Shown: in pieces, positions 32,483-44,689 of the stretch
Position numbering within the stretch: the stretch's first letter is position 1
Layout of the letters: every line of letters begins with the position of its first letter
NCBI RefSeq assembly: GCF_002776525.5
Contig: NC_045438.1
Coordinates: forward strand, 157,400,395-157,464,394
Source of the DNA: Piliocolobus tephrosceles
Taxonomy: Eukaryota > Chordata > Mammalia > Primates > Cercopithecidae
DNA length: 64,000 nucleotides
Direction of reading: 5' to 3'
Translations under genes and position numbers: made by a program
Notes under the pieces: generated by a model
Seen by the model: only the letters and a program-made list of their open reading frames with translations
Databases searched by the model: none
What the model was told of the DNA's origin: nothing

Positions 32483-33145
32483 CAGGGAAAAATGCCCACA
32501 ACAACATGCTGGCGAGACTGCAGAGAAAAGGGAATGCTTGTACCCTGTTGGTGGGAATGTCCATTAGTTCAGCCCCTGTGGAAAGCAGTTTGGAGATTTC
32601 TCAAAGAACAAAAGCCTGGATTACCATTCAACCCAGCGATCCCACCACTGCCTATCTACCCAAAGGAAAATAAATTGTTCTACCAAAAAGACACCTGCAT
32701 TCGTATGTTTATCCAGCATTATCCACAATAGCAGAGACACAGGATCAACCCATGTGCCCATCAACAGTGGATTGGATAAAGAAAATGTGGTATATATACA
32801 CAGCCATAAAAAAGAATGGAATCATGTCCTTTGCAGCAACACGGAAGCAGCTGGCGGCCATTATCCTAAGCAAATTAATGCAGGGGCAGAAAACCAAATC
32901 CCACATGTTCTCACTTACATGTGGGAGCTAAACCTTGAGCACACATGGACCTAAAGATGGGAACAACTGACACTGGGGACTCCAAAAGGCAGGGGTGGGG
33001 GGATTGAAAACCTTCCTATTGGGTACTATGCTCACTATCTGGGTGACAGGGTCAACAGAAGCCTAAACCTCAGCATCACACAGGATGCCCTTTAACAAAC
33101 CTACACATATACCCCCGAATCTAAAATTTAAAAAATTTTTAAACC
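32483..33145 (+). mobile_element. L1 3' end (older than the 9.6 kb copy)
   Basis: ORF2 C-terminal text (GTTGGTGGGAATGTCCATTA) through the 3' UTR (CACATATACCCCCGAATCTA) to an A-rich end. Several indels break the ORF2 frame, so it is inert. Confidence 0.9.
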
Positions 33146-34790
33146 ATAGATTTCAATAAAAACTTAATGACAATACAGGAAAGAAGACACTTCCCTACAG
33201 TCATCTATGGCCTCTAGCAAATCCCCCTGAAAGCAGTCTACTAGAGCCCTGACCCCTGCAGAAAATAGGCCTCGGTCCTTGTCACAGGAAGAAGGATGGG
33301 GAAGGAGTCAAGAGGGGAGGGTGGTTCATGCAGGCCTGGTCAGCTGAGGTTCCAAGTACAAAAGCCAGGAGTTCGTCTGCTGCCTGAGGGCAAAGCAAAT
33401 CCTCAGGGGAGCTGCTGGGAGGACGGAAGGTCAGAGCACAGAGGAACACCTAAAATGACAAATGAGGCTGAGGCCACAGATGGCAACAGAGTCTGCCGGG
33501 GTAGCTACAGGGCTGTTCCATGCTACAAGTGAGTCACAAAGGAAGGGAGCCTGAGTGCAGAGCTGGGAATGGGCCCAAAGGTTGGCTCAGTCCCCAGGGT
33601 CAAGGTGAGGAAGCTGACGCTGCTCTTTTTCCCTGAGGGCTGGATGTCAGCATCTCCAGGATGCCTCCTGGTCCAGCCTTCTCTCCGTGTTGCCTGGAAA
33701 AGCACATCAATTCCTGCATCCTGCCACCCCGCCCTGCCTTTCCAGCCCTGAGCAGCTCACACACCACCCGGCACAGCACTCCCAAGGCTGTTTTCCTGTT
33801 TCTTTGTGGAAGTGTTGGACTGAGGTCTGTCTCCCCATTAGACTGCCACTCCTTGCACACAGGGGCAAAATCACATTGAATCCTTGGCACCGAGCACAGC
33901 ACATGGCACACAGGAAGTGCTATAAGGATTCCCTGAAGAAGACAATGTGGAATACAGCCTCTCTGGTGAGTATTTTCAAAGAGATGTCCCCAATATCCCA
34001 AGCTCATGGTTTTTGCAACTTCCATCAACCCATCCTCAAAATCAGCTCTTTAAATCTTACACCTACCATAGCCTCTCCTCTCTGTCCCCTCTTTTTCATT
34101 CCCAGTCCTATTCTAGTTGAGGCCTTTATTGCAACAGTAACCTCTCCCAGTGTATTGAATGCAGCCCTCATACTGCTACCAGATTAATCTTCCAAAACCA
34201 CTGTGTTCCTGACGTCTTCAGTGGCTTCTTCTTACCTACAGAATAAAGTCCTCCCAATCAAGCTGGTAAAGACACTTTAGTTTGGGCCTAGCCAAACTTA
34301 ATTCCCACTAATATCCATAGTATTACGGCCTCAAATTCTGCATTTTTCATCTCTGTTCTTATATTCATGGAGGCATCCCTTTCCTAATCCTCAAAAAAAA
34401 ACTCCTTCATCCTTCAAGATCGATTTCAAGTGGTACCTCTCCTTCAGGAAGCCATCCTGCTCACCCCAACAAAAATGACTTCTACCTCCTCATAATCCTG
34501 ATGGTGCTCAGTTTACACTTCATTTTGGCACTTGTCACATAGAGCCTTGATTTACAGTGACCTGGGTGTCTTACTGTCCTCTCTAGACTAAGTTCCTTGC
34601 AGCTAAGATAGTGTCGTATCCATCCTAACATCCTCCACGTCAGCCAACTCAAGGGTTTGTAGAGAACAGTGCTCAAATATATGCTCACTAGGTACTGGAA
34701 GTCATATAAATTCTTCAGAGGTACTTCAATGAAGACAGTCCATGTAACGGCACTGAAATCCATACACTCTCAGGTCATGAGAAACTGTGA
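33146..34790 (+). mobile_element. Unique sequence then L2/MIR relics
   Basis: From about 33640 the text is L2-like. A MIR/L2 end lies at 33760-33930 (GGCACACAGGAAGTGCTATA). A longer L2 3' part lies at 33990-34700 (CCTTCAGGAAGCCATCCTGC). The open frames here (33600-34187) follow repeat sequence. Confidence 0.55.
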
Positions 34791-34870
34791 GCCCTGAACT
34801 GGATATACCTAAATGAAATGAAGTTAGTTAACCTCATTCATGTTTTTGGACATAAAAAATAAGTGCTCTT

Positions 34871-35200
34871 GGCTGGGCACAGTGGCTCATGCCTGTAATC
34901 CAGCACTTTCGGAGGCCAATGCAGGCAGATAACCTGAGGTCAGGAGTTTGAGACCAGCTTGGCCAACATGGTAAAACCCCGTCTCTACTAAAAATACAAA
35001 GATTAGCCAGGAGTGGTGCTGTGCGCCTGTAATCCCAGCTACTCAGGAGGCTGAGGCAAGAGAATCACTTGAACTTGGGAGGGGGAGGTTGCAGTGAGCT
35101 GAGATCAGGCAGTTGCACTCTAGCCTGGACAACACAAGCGAAATTCCGTCTCAAAAAAAAATATATATATATATATATATTTATATATTTATATATATGT
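34871..35200 (+). mobile_element. Alu with a (TA)n tail
   Basis: Full Alu. Its A-tail passes into (AT)n at 35160-35200. Confidence 0.93.
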
Positions 35201-35592
35201 AAGAAAATATGTCAAAACTGGACTTATAAACATTATTTTAGACAAATTAAACTGTAAATTAATAACCTCCATAATGTAACTAAGTTTTATTATATAATGA
35301 ATAAAGTATTCCCTCTGTAGTCTTTCACTTCACTTATCCAGTCATGAACAAAGTTACTTTGTAGATGGCCTTAAATTATGTAGGCTTCATTTTTCCAAAA
35401 TAAATTCAAATGCTTAACTGTATGTGCAACTTCATCCATTCAGACTTCACTAGAGCATTTAGTAATTAATAACAACATGATGAATATTTCTCCCCCGCTA
35501 AAGGTGACACTTTGTTGAAGTGCTGGAGAAATGAGAATATTTGCAGATCAAATGAGACCTCCTAATAAGTTTATTTTCAAAACATATCACAG

Positions 35593-35878
35593 GCTGGGCA
35601 CGGTGGCTCATGCCAGTAATCCCAGCACTTCAGGAGGCCGAGGTGGGTGGATCACAAGGTCCGGAGTTCAAGACTAGCCAGGCTGAGATGGTGAAATCCC
35701 ATCTCTACTAAAAATACAAAAATTAGCTGGGCGTGGTGGCACACACCTGTAATCCCAGCTACTTGGGAGGCTGAGGCAGAGAATCGCTTGAATCTGGGAG
35801 GCAGAGGTTGCACTGAGCCGAGATCACACCACTGCACTCCAGCCTGGGCCACAGAGTGAGACTGTCTCAAAAAAAATT
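35593..35878 (+). mobile_element. Alu, donor-like copy
   Basis: A + strand Alu with private variants: GAGGCAGAGAATCGC (2-bp deletion), GGTTGCACTG and CTGGGCCACAG. The segment 35761-35851 is copied in the Alu at 36735-37124. Confidence 0.95.
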
Positions 35879-35984
35879 AATTAATCAATTAAAAAAAATG
35901 TAAAGCCACCATTTTTACCTGAGCTATCTTCATCATCTTCAACTCAAATTTTTCCTTCCAAGAGATACATTAAATTGTATTTAT

Positions 35985-36335
35985 ACAGATGCTGCTAAAG
36001 TGTTTTATTTACACAAAACTTGAAGACATTTCTCAAACAAAAAAAGTCCATTTTACTTTTAAAATTATAAAAAAAAGCAACACCACTCCAAGTTAACATC
36101 CTGAACTTTCTGTTAATACTACCTGACCAAATTTTAATAAGAAAGGTTAATTTTTATGAACAAATAGATAACTCAATTGCAAACTACCAACATATATTCT
36201 ATCTGAAGTCAGCAGTTCCCAGGGATGCTGTTTGGAGGGGAGGAAACTGAATGCATACAGAGCACGGAGGACTGGCTAACGTGGCCTGAGCCAGCAGGAA
36301 CCTCGCTCTTTATCTTCGTCTTCAGGCAGCCCAGG
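35985..36335 (-). other. SYCP2L: SYCP2L terminal exon, mostly or wholly 3' UTR
   Basis: A strong acceptor (CTCTCCTTTTCCTTTTCTGCCAG) ends at 36336. On the - strand the sequence runs to an AATAAA at 36009-36004, so it is a well-formed terminal exon. In the preferred model it is non-coding. In skipping isoforms it could encode the C-terminus: joined from 48536 it reads SLGCLKTKIK... to a TGA near 36215. The 5'-most acceptor choice is clear, but the cleavage site is inferred. Confidence 0.65.
36004..36009 (-). terminator. SYCP2L: SYCP2L poly(A) signal AATAAA (- strand)
   Basis: A canonical hexamer lies about 330 nt downstream of the terminal-exon acceptor. It places the two gene ends about 6.8 kb apart, tail to tail. 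Confidence 0.6.
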
Positions 36336-36489
36336 CTGGCAGAAAAGGAAAAGGAGAGCAGTAATTAGTCAAGGCCAAAGTGTCCTCCTCTTAGTCCCTA
36401 AGAACCTTGTGAGCCAATATGAGCATCACTCCTTTTTATCCGCTACATCTCACTAACTCAGGTATTCAGTGAAGCATCTTACATGTTCG

Positions 36490-36654
36490 TCAAAAGCTCA
36501 TGTCAGTGTCCTTGGCAGAAACTGCCTGGTTATCCTCGGAAACCTCTTCAATACAGGCCACTCTGAAGATGTACATGCCATCTCTCGACAGTTTAACATA
36601 ACAGGTGATTTTGTTGGATGTTGGAGATAAGATGGCTCTTTCTCTGTTATAGCA
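36490..36654 (-). pseudogene. Protein-like remnant, source unknown
   Basis: An ATG-less 54-codon frame runs to a TGA at 36490. It contains NKITCYVKLSRDGMYIFRVA then CIEEVSEDNQAVSAKDTDMS. Composition is coding-like, but there is a stop just upstream (GTC TGA) and no good acceptor. It lies about 155 bp upstream of the SYCP2L terminal exon. It could be a retrocopy fragment or an unrecognised exon. I do not recognise the family. Confidence 0.3.
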
Positions 36655-36734
36655 TCAGACGAAGTGGGTGGCCTGGCTTTAAGGGCCACACTAGGAAAAC
36701 TATATGTCGTTAATAAACAGATTGGCAATCAGCC

Positions 36735-37124
36735 CTATTGTTATTATTATTACTATATTTTGAGATGGAGTCTCACTCTGTCGCAAGGCTGGAGTGCAGT
36801 GGCACGATCTTGGCTTACTGAAACCTCTGCCTCCTGGTTCAAGCGATTCTCCTGCCTCAGCCTCCTGAGTAGCTGGGATTACAGGCACGCACCATCACGC
36901 CCAGCTAATTTTTGTATTTTTAGTAGAGACAGGGTTTTACCACGTTGGCCAGGCTACTTGGAAGGCTGAGGCAGAGAATCGCTTGAACCTGGGAGGCAGA
37001 GGTTGCACTGTGCCGAGATCACGCCACTGCACTCCAGCCTGGGCCAAACTCCTCACCTCAGGTGATCCGCCCACCTCGGCCTCCCAAAGTGCTGGGATTA
37101 CAGGCGTGAGCCACCATGCCCTGC
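36735..37124 (-). mobile_element. Chimeric Alu with an inverted 91-bp Alu segment inside
   Basis: The outer parts are one - strand Alu. After GTTGGCCAGGCT, the expected GGTCTTG is replaced by 36956-37046, which is + strand Alu right-arm sequence. The - strand Alu then resumes at AACTCCTCACCTCAGG. See the finding on its source at 35761-35851. Confidence 0.93.
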
Positions 37125-37550
37125 CTATTAGCCCAATTAGATACTCATAAGTAAGAGGTTGGTAGGAACTGGTATCAACTGAGGGAACGGATTCTCCCAT
37201 CCCACTCAAACTCCAGGGCACACGCCTATTGAGAAGAATGGCAGAATCACCTGTGCGACGTAAGTTACTTCTCCATTTTTTTCTGTGTGCAGCATGTGTG
37301 ATTTAATTCAGGCATAACAGACATGACTAGTTACCTATCCAACACCTATTCTCCCCCGTTTCCTTATTAACAGAGGCCCTCACTTTTGGGGACTGCTGTG
37401 ACACACTCAGTCAAATTTTCACCTCTCCAGATTCCCCTGCAACTAGAGTGAGCCCTGTGACCTAGTCCTGGTCACTATGATGCTGACAAAAATCTATCAG
37501 CTTGGGCTTCCAGGAAAACTGCTTCCCTGATTTGAAAAAGTAGGGAGGAA

Positions 37551-37668
37551 GCTGGGCATGGTGGCAGACGCTTATAATGCCAGCATTTTGGGAGGCTGAG
37601 ACAGGAGGATAAGTTGAGCCCAGGAGTTCAAGACCAGCCTGGGCAACACAGCAAGGCCTCATCTCAAA
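37551..37668 (+). mobile_element. Free left Alu monomer (FLAM-like)
   Basis: A single left arm (AAGCTGGGCATGGTGGCAGA) ends after ACACAGCAAGGCCTCATCTC with no right arm. Confidence 0.8.
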
Positions 37669-38159
37669 ATAGACCAAATGAATAAAAAACGAAAGAGGGG
37701 ACGGTGTTGGCACACATCTTGTACCTTTTAGTTTTACTCAACTCCTTCTTCCTGCCTGGGGTATAGAAAAGTTACCTAGAGGCTCAACAGCCACGCCGTG
37801 ATTACAAAATTCCCAAGTCACATAAAGAACGGTAAAGCAGAAAGCTCAAAGAGCCCAGGTCCCTAATGACTACTTAAAGCTGCTGTACCACTGGCCCTGG
37901 ACTACACTGCTGCTCTTCACGGGAAAAAATAAAAGCCCTGTTTGGTTTAGCTGCCAGAGTCCACCTTCTGTTACTTGTGACCAGATGCAACACACACATT
38001 TAGTTCACATTTAATCCAAGTCTCTATTGGAGCTGGGAATTATTCCAATATTCTTAGCCCAGATTAGTCTTTTTAAATATCCTCTTTTAGTCCTATTTTG
38101 ATTGGGAGATTTGTTGCTATTGCTATGTCCTCAAAAGAAAACAGTATTTTTTTTCCCTC

Positions 38160-38900
38160 AATAATGTAAGTAATTCAAGATACATGTACAAAGATACTAC
38201 AAATTTTTTTAATCATAATTAAAAATAACCTGGATATCCATTATAGGGAAAAGGATATTTAAGTTATAGCATAAAGTTTATAAACTATTTTGCAGTTATT
38301 AAAAAATAAGATCTATATTGCTGCCTAAGAGGCGAGTCCTATTTTATTGCTGAATGAACAAATAATATATATTTAGTATATCATTAAAATATATTTACAG
38401 GCTGGACGCAGTGGCCCACACCTGTAATCCCAACACTTTGGGAGGCCAAGGTGGGTGGATCACCTGAGGTCAGGAGTTCAAGACCAGCCTGGCCAACATG
38501 GCGAAACACTGTCTCTACTAAAAATATTTTTAAAAAAATTAGCTGGGTGTGGTGGGAAGCACCTGTAATCCCAGCCACTCGGGAGGCTGAGGCAGAAGAA
38601 TCGCTTGAACCTCAGAGGATGAGGTTGCCGTGAGCTGAGATCCTGCCGCTGTACTCCAGCCTCGGCAACAAGAGCGAAACTCCATCTCAAAAATGAAACA
38701 AAAACAAAAACATATATACGTATGCATGTGTAAATATTTGTATATATTCTGGTGTAAGCATCAAAATAAATCTTTGGAAGAATATACTCCCAACTATCAA
38801 GAGGTATTTATCTCTGGATCACAGATAAGAGGAAAGGCTGGGGAGAGCAAGAAAATGTAACTCTTTATAAACTTCTATGTTGTTTATTACACAAAAGTAA
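38160..38900 (+). mobile_element. Old L1 (L1M) 3' end split by an Alu
   Basis: ATAACCTGGATATCCATTAT and later GGATCACAGATAAGAGGAAA belong to an L1M-like 3' end. An Alu at 38400-38712 interrupts it. Confidence 0.55.
38400..38712 (+). mobile_element. Alu
   Basis: Full Alu (GGCTGGACGCAGTGGCCCAC), A-rich tail with a CAAAAA repeat. Confidence 0.94.
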
Positions 38901-38919
38901 CTCCTATCTGTCTTTTTCT

Positions 38920-39223
38920 TTTTTTTTTTTTTTTTTTGAAACAGAGTCTCACTGTGTTGCCCAGGCTGGAATGCAGTGGCACAATCTCGGCTCACTGCAA
39001 CCTCCGCCTCTTTGGTTCAAATGATTCTCCTGCCTCAGCCTCCTGAGTAGCTTGGACTACAGCCTCGTGCCACCACACTCGGCTAATTTTTTGTATTTTT
39101 AGTAGAGATGGGGTTTCACCATTTTAGCCAGGATGGTCTCCATCTCCATCTCCTGACCTCGTGATCTGCCCTCCTCGGCCTCCCAAAGTTCTGGGATTAC
39201 AGGCATGAGCCACCGCGCCCGAC
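38920..39223 (-). mobile_element. Alu
   Basis: Reverse Alu flanked by CCTATCT. Confidence 0.94.
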
Positions 39224-39379
39224 CCCCTATCTTTCAGTAAGTTGTAAAAACACAGAATGACCTAAGATAGAAATTAAATTTACTTTAAGTATCACCACAC
39301 AGAAATAAACCCAGCTGACATTTCTACAACATCCATTTAGAATCTAGACCTCTTACTTTGCATCCAAGTACAAAAATAC

Positions 39380-40470
39380 ATGCAAACGCTCATCCTCCAT
39401 AACCGTCCTCCCCTGTCGGGTTATCTCCACACTTGATCTCAGCCAAAAGGTCCAGGGGGGTGATAGTCTGATTATCTCATTCGTCACTCCTTCTCATCCT
39501 CTTGCTGGCTTCATCTCCCCTACCTGACTTCAACACATTGGAGTAGCCCAAGAATGTTGTCCTGGGCTGCCTCTCTATACTGAGTCCCTCGGTCAACTCA
39601 TCCAGTCTACGTTCAGCCCCCAGCCATGAGCTTCAGTCTCAGATATCCAATTACCCACATGACAATGCCATTCAGATGCTGAAATCACATATGGAATGCA
39701 TGTCCTGAATGTGAGATGCATATCCATCTTTATCCTCCCCCGGCCAATCAACTGGTCCTTTCCCAATCTTCCCCAACTCCTTAAGTGACACCGGTCTCCA
39801 CCCAGCTGCTTAAAGCTCCAAACCTAGAAGCTGCCCTTGATCCTGCCTTTTCCCACCTATCACATCCAAGCCATCAGCAATCCTTCCAGATCCTTCTCTA
39901 CTGCCCATATCATCCAATTCCCCACCCCGAAACATACATGCCTTCGAAAATAGTCCTTTGACTACTACCCATTCATTGCAATTGGAATAAAATCCAAACT
40001 CCTTACCATGGCCTGTAAGGTCCTGGGTCACCCCCACCATCCCCACCCACACCCTTCCTAACTTCATCTTATGTACTCTGCCCTTGCTCCTTCTACTGGG
40101 GCCCTCCCTAAATTCTTAGAATATACTAAGTATATTAGTATATTAATATACTTAATCTCAGAACATCTGCCTGGGCCATTCCCTCTGAAATGGACTTCCT
40201 CAGAAGCTGCTGGCTCCATCTCAACCTTCAGATTTCAGCTCAAATGTCACATCCTTAGAGAGGTTTCACTTGGCCTTTCCTCCTTCCACGCTGTGAGTCT
40301 CTCTCTTATCCACAGTATTTTCCTTCTTAGCACAGGTATGAATCCTCATCTGTTTCCTGTATTACCACCACTCAATCCTACAGAACGTACACTATGAGGT
40401 CAGGGATCCTGTGGATATCGTTCTACCCCAGCATCTAAGACAGTCCCTGGCACCTAAAAGACTTAGTTGT
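39380..40470 (+). mobile_element. L2 relic
   Basis: A long CT-rich L2 ORF2-end and 3' UTR (CCATGGCCTGTAAGGTCCTG, then GTCCCTGGCACC) in the SYCP2L last intron. A 10-bp-arm AT palindrome lies at 40127-40152. Confidence 0.7.
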
Positions 40471-40489
40471 TTATTGAGTAATGAGCAGG

Positions 40490-40790
40490 CACATACTCAT
40501 ATAACATTTCATACAAGTGGGATCATGTTATATATGCTACTTTGCGACTTTTCACTTACTGTTAAACATCTTCTCAAGTCAATTAATATCATCTAAATCT
40601 TTCTTCGTAATGGCTACATGACATATCATACGACTGTATTTAGCTGGGCATCTAGGCACTTTCCATTATCTCCCTATTACGATCAAGTTGGTAATATATA
40701 TTATCGCACGTATCTTTGCACTTGTCCAATTTCATCTTTAAGATAATTTCCTAGAAGTGGAATTATCAGGTCAAAAATAATAAAGCACAG
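40490..40790 (-). mobile_element. L1M 3'-end-like fragment
   Basis: Contains CAAGTGGGATCATGTTATA and TTCCTAGAAGTGGAATTATC, typical of reverse-oriented old L1 3' ends. Confidence 0.55.
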
Positions 40791-41299
40791 TTTTGGACAT
40801 GAAAACAGTTTTTTTTAAAAAAAAATCACCTACTCTATTTACTCTCAAGTTAAAATTAAACTAAATACAAGTTTTGCAAAAGTAATTACTATACTTTCAA
40901 GTTAAATAGAATTACATCCTTATAAAAATATACTTGGATATGGTCTGCTTACAAAATCTACTTTAGACCTCTAAATTACAGAAAATCCCCAAGTGGGTAT
41001 CTGTATAAAAAGCCATATTATTAAAAGCTGTGAGAATGAACAAAATAATATTCAAAGAATCCAGCTGGGTGGAAGGGTTGCTATCGTTAAAGAGACTGCA
41101 TCCAAGAACAGAATAGTTGGTGGTTGTCTCACACATTCCGTACTTATTTTCTCTGTGATCCTCCATGACTCTGCCAGAAAACTCACGAAGTCATAGCATC
41201 ATCAGCTGAAGGACCATTCAGCAAAACACAGGGCTCTCAGAGATAACTATAAGCTTCCTCCTTTGAAAAGCTCAGAGTCAGTTCCATTGGTCTCAAATC

Positions 41300-42260
41300 C
41301 TCTTGCTTTAGTAGCTGCTGAAAGATGGTCATCAACCCCCACATCCTCACCTGATGCTGTGTGTACATCTCCTCCTGGATCCCAGTCTATCTACTGCTCT
41401 TCCCTGCCTTCCCCACTCCCTGAGGTCTTCCTCTCCTGCCCCTACAATTCAATCTGCCAGCAGCAAATGAATATCCTCAGCCTCTTCTAGAAGAAAATAT
41501 TTCCTTTCCTCTAACTAAAACATGGCTGGTTTCTGAAGGTACCACCTCCCCCGACACCCTGACTCAATTGAAAGCTTTTTTTCCTCTGAAACCCCGTGAC
41601 TTCCTGGCCAGGCAGAGGAGTAGCGTTCTCCTTGCTCCCCACTGCTGCACGCAGGCATGACTCTGACTCTCACAGAAACCTCCCTGCTGATGTTTGTCAT
41701 CCATCTGCGTTCTACTATCAACCTCCTGGCCCCTTTGTCCCCTGGGCCGGCCCTGGTTCCTATCAGCTTAGCAGTAATTACAACACTGTCACGAAGCATC
41801 CGTTTTCAAGCTCCGGCTTCTTGGTTCTTCAAGTCCCTCCTTCTTCTAGTAATTTCTTCAGTGCCACCACAGCTATGTGCACTCTAACCTGTTATCACCA
41901 CAGATGTCTTGATTCTCAACATCCCACATTCTGACCACATCTTCCAGGCCTTTTGCCATCACTTGTTCTCCTTGCTTACCTGGACAATTTTATCCACAGG
42001 AAACGCCCATCCATTGAACCCATTACTTTATCTAACTGGTCTATCGAAGGAACTGGCTTCGACTTCTCCTTCCCAGTCAGGCTTAAGGTGCATCACTCTA
42101 ACAACTCCTGAGCAAACACCCTCAATTTCTTGGACTGAGATTGCCTCTGGATTCTGGCAAAAACACTCCCCTAGATGAAGCCTTCTCTCTACTTTCTTTA
42201 CACCTGAATCTGAGCAGAATTTTGCTGGAGAAAAACCATGCAAGAAAGCTCATTACAAAC
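41300..42260 (+). mobile_element. L2 relic (ORF2 5' region)
   Basis: Text such as TGTCATCCATCTGCGTTCTA then CAACCTCCTGGCCC matches the L2 endonuclease-coding region in style. Frames are broken by stops. Confidence 0.6.
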
Positions 42261-42329
42261 CTCAAAAGGACACTTAAGGCTAACCAGAAATTACTAGAAT
42301 CAGCAGTACACTAACTAGGAAGAAAGAAC

Positions 42330-43930
42330 AGAAATTATTATTAATGATTTTAAATGTTTCACCATTAAGTTCAGTGTTGCTGCAGACATTGTATCCCTAG
42401 TTTTCTAAGAGTCTTATTGTTTATTGGTTGGATTTTACTCATGAATGGGTGCTGAATTTTTATCAAATGTGTTTCTGAATTTACTAGAATAAGTATGTGG
42501 TTATTCTATTGATCAGGTAAAAATAAATTAATAGATTCTTAAATGTTAAACCATCCTTGCATGTATGATATCCATCTACTTCTAATGGTTTTTCTTTTTT
42601 TCTCCTCAATACACACACACACACACACACACACCCTCCACCCATACACATAATACTGGTGGAGTATGTTTGCTAAATTTTTAGCATTTTTGTATTTATG
42701 TTCATTTGAGACTGATCTATAATTTTCTTCTCATGATTGTCCTTGCCCTGTTTTGGTATCAAGGTGATAGAAACTTCCTAAAATAAACTGGGAAGCTTTC
42801 CTTTTTCCCCTCTTCCTTGGAATCATTTGTTTATGGATTACTTATTCCCTATAAATTTGATAAAACTTATATTAAAAATATCAGGACCTGATGTATTTTT
42901 TTTATAAATTAAGGATAGGCTTTTTATACTATCAATTTAATTTCTTTAATTATGATTCTAGGTAATACATATTCATCTAGGAAATTGTTCATTTCATCTA
43001 AGTTTTCAAATTTGTTGACATATTGCTGTTTCGAATATATTCTTTTGCTTTCTAAGGCCTCTATGAATTGGTTATTTCTACATTGGTTATCTCTACATTT
43101 CATTCATATTCATCTAAGAAATTATTCATTTCATCTAAGTTTTCAAGTTTATTGACATATTGCTGTTTCTAATATACTCCTATGCTTTTTAAGGCCTCTA
43201 TGAATTGGTTATTTCTACATTTCATTCAAAATTTCAATTGTGCTTTCTCTATCATTTTATTTTCTTGATCAGTCTGAAGTGGAAGTTTGTTTAATGCATC
43301 TAGTCTTTCTAAAGAACCAGGTTTGGTTTTACTCCTTCTCCTATGGTTTCCATTTTGTTTATTTAGGATTTGAAACTCATTATTAACTCCCTTCTAATTG
43401 CTTTGGACTTGTACCAGTACTCTCTTTTCTAATTTGTTTTTCAATCATATTCTATCTGCTTTTTCCCCTCTCCTTGTCCTTATACATTAGAATCAGCTGG
43501 TCAAGTTTCAAAAAATAACCCTGCTGGGGCTTTGAGAGTGGTAGATTTAATTCCTTTACTAATGTAGGCAGAATGGACACCTTTATGTTATTCCATCTCC
43601 CATTCATTCGTCCTGATTTTAGTGCTAATGCATTTAGAATTTCACGATTAAACAGAATACTGGCTTTTGGGCTGAGATTTATCATACTACTGAGTAACTA
43701 GTCACTACTATTTTATTAGGTTTTATGTAAATTCAAAAACAGATGTAGAATTTTCAAATGCTTTTGGAAATAAAGATAATCATAATGATTTTTCTCCCTA
43801 GATCTACTGGTAATTAATGTATTAGTATATTCCCTAATATCAAACCATCTTTGCGTTCCTGGAATAAATCTCACTTGTTCATGACAGTATGCTGCTAAAT
43901 TCTGTTTGCCAACACTTTATTTAGAATTTT
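42330..43930 (-). mobile_element. Old L1 (L1M) ORF2 relic
   Basis: Reverse-complement L1 ORF2 text (CCATCCTTGCATGTATGATA; TTTGCGTTCCTGGAATAAAT). It includes a (CA)n run at 42610-42633 and a 137-bp tandem duplication at 42971-43228. It is inert. Confidence 0.8.
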
Positions 43931-43977
43931 GGTGTGGTTGTTGTTGTAGTCATTATTGTTGTTGTTATTCTTATTAT

Positions 43978-44264
43978 TATTGAGATGGAGTATTGCTCTG
44001 TTGCCCAGGCTGGAGTGCAGTGGCATGATTTCAGCTCACTGCAACCTCTGCCTCACGGGTTCAAGCAATTCTCCTGCCTCAGCCTCCCAAGTAGCTGGGA
44101 TAACAGATTCCCATCACCATGTCCAGATAATTTTTATATTTTTAGTAGAGATGAGGTTTCACCATGTTGGCCAGGCTGGTCTCAAATTCCTGATGTTAGG
44201 TGATCCACCCGCCTCAGCCTCCCAAAGTGCTGGGATTAATAGGCACGAGACAACATGCCCAGCC
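43978..44264 (-). mobile_element. Alu
   Basis: Reverse Alu preceded by a TTG/TTA trinucleotide run (43935-43980). Confidence 0.93.
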
Positions 44265-44689
44265 TAGAGTGGTTATTTTAAGTGAGATTGTTCTGTACCT
44301 CTCTGCAATTTTTGTTGCATTTTGACATCGTAATGCAAGATTTATGTTAAAATTAGGAAATTTTTAATCTCCTATGTGCTAGAATGGTTTGAGCAGCACC
44401 AACATTATCCTTCTTTTAAAAAACTAGTAGAATTCCTCTGTGATATAATCTGGATCCTACACATATTTGTAGGGTACTTCCTTGACAACTTTGTCTCCCT
44501 CTTCTATGAAGATTTGTCTGCTAAGGTGTCCCATCTATTTAGAAGTCCATTTTGTTAAACTGTATTTTCCTGGAAAATTGCCCAGTTACTCCGGGTTCTC
44601 ATCAAGACTTGGATGTGCACACATCTGCAAGTTAAAATGTTAAATAAACTGTAGTTCCTGCTTGACCCACATATTCCTCCCACCCTGAT

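Larger units (their letters stand above)
29146..35984. other. Intergenic region between convergent ELOVL2 and SYCP2L
   Basis: No supported gene. A short AGCTC pentamer run is at 29552-29573. Unassigned open frames at 29296-29589 and 30270-30563 lack any recognisable family or splice context. The rest is the repeats listed separately. Confidence 0.6.

Noticed and set aside
33600..34187. Overlapping frames of 142 and 166 codons
   Set aside because: They cover L2/MIR-like repeat text, lack splice signals, and overlap on opposite strands.
35160..35200. AT-rich palindromic stretch as a possible origin or structural element
   Set aside because: It is simply (AT)n growth of an Alu A-tail.
36276..36335. 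Short acidic C-terminus PGLPEDEDKERGSCWLRPR read from the terminal exon in phase 0
   Set aside because: It needs the 48690 exon to splice straight to 36335, skipping the well-supported 48536 exon. The chain through 48536 leaves phase 2, which does not use this frame.
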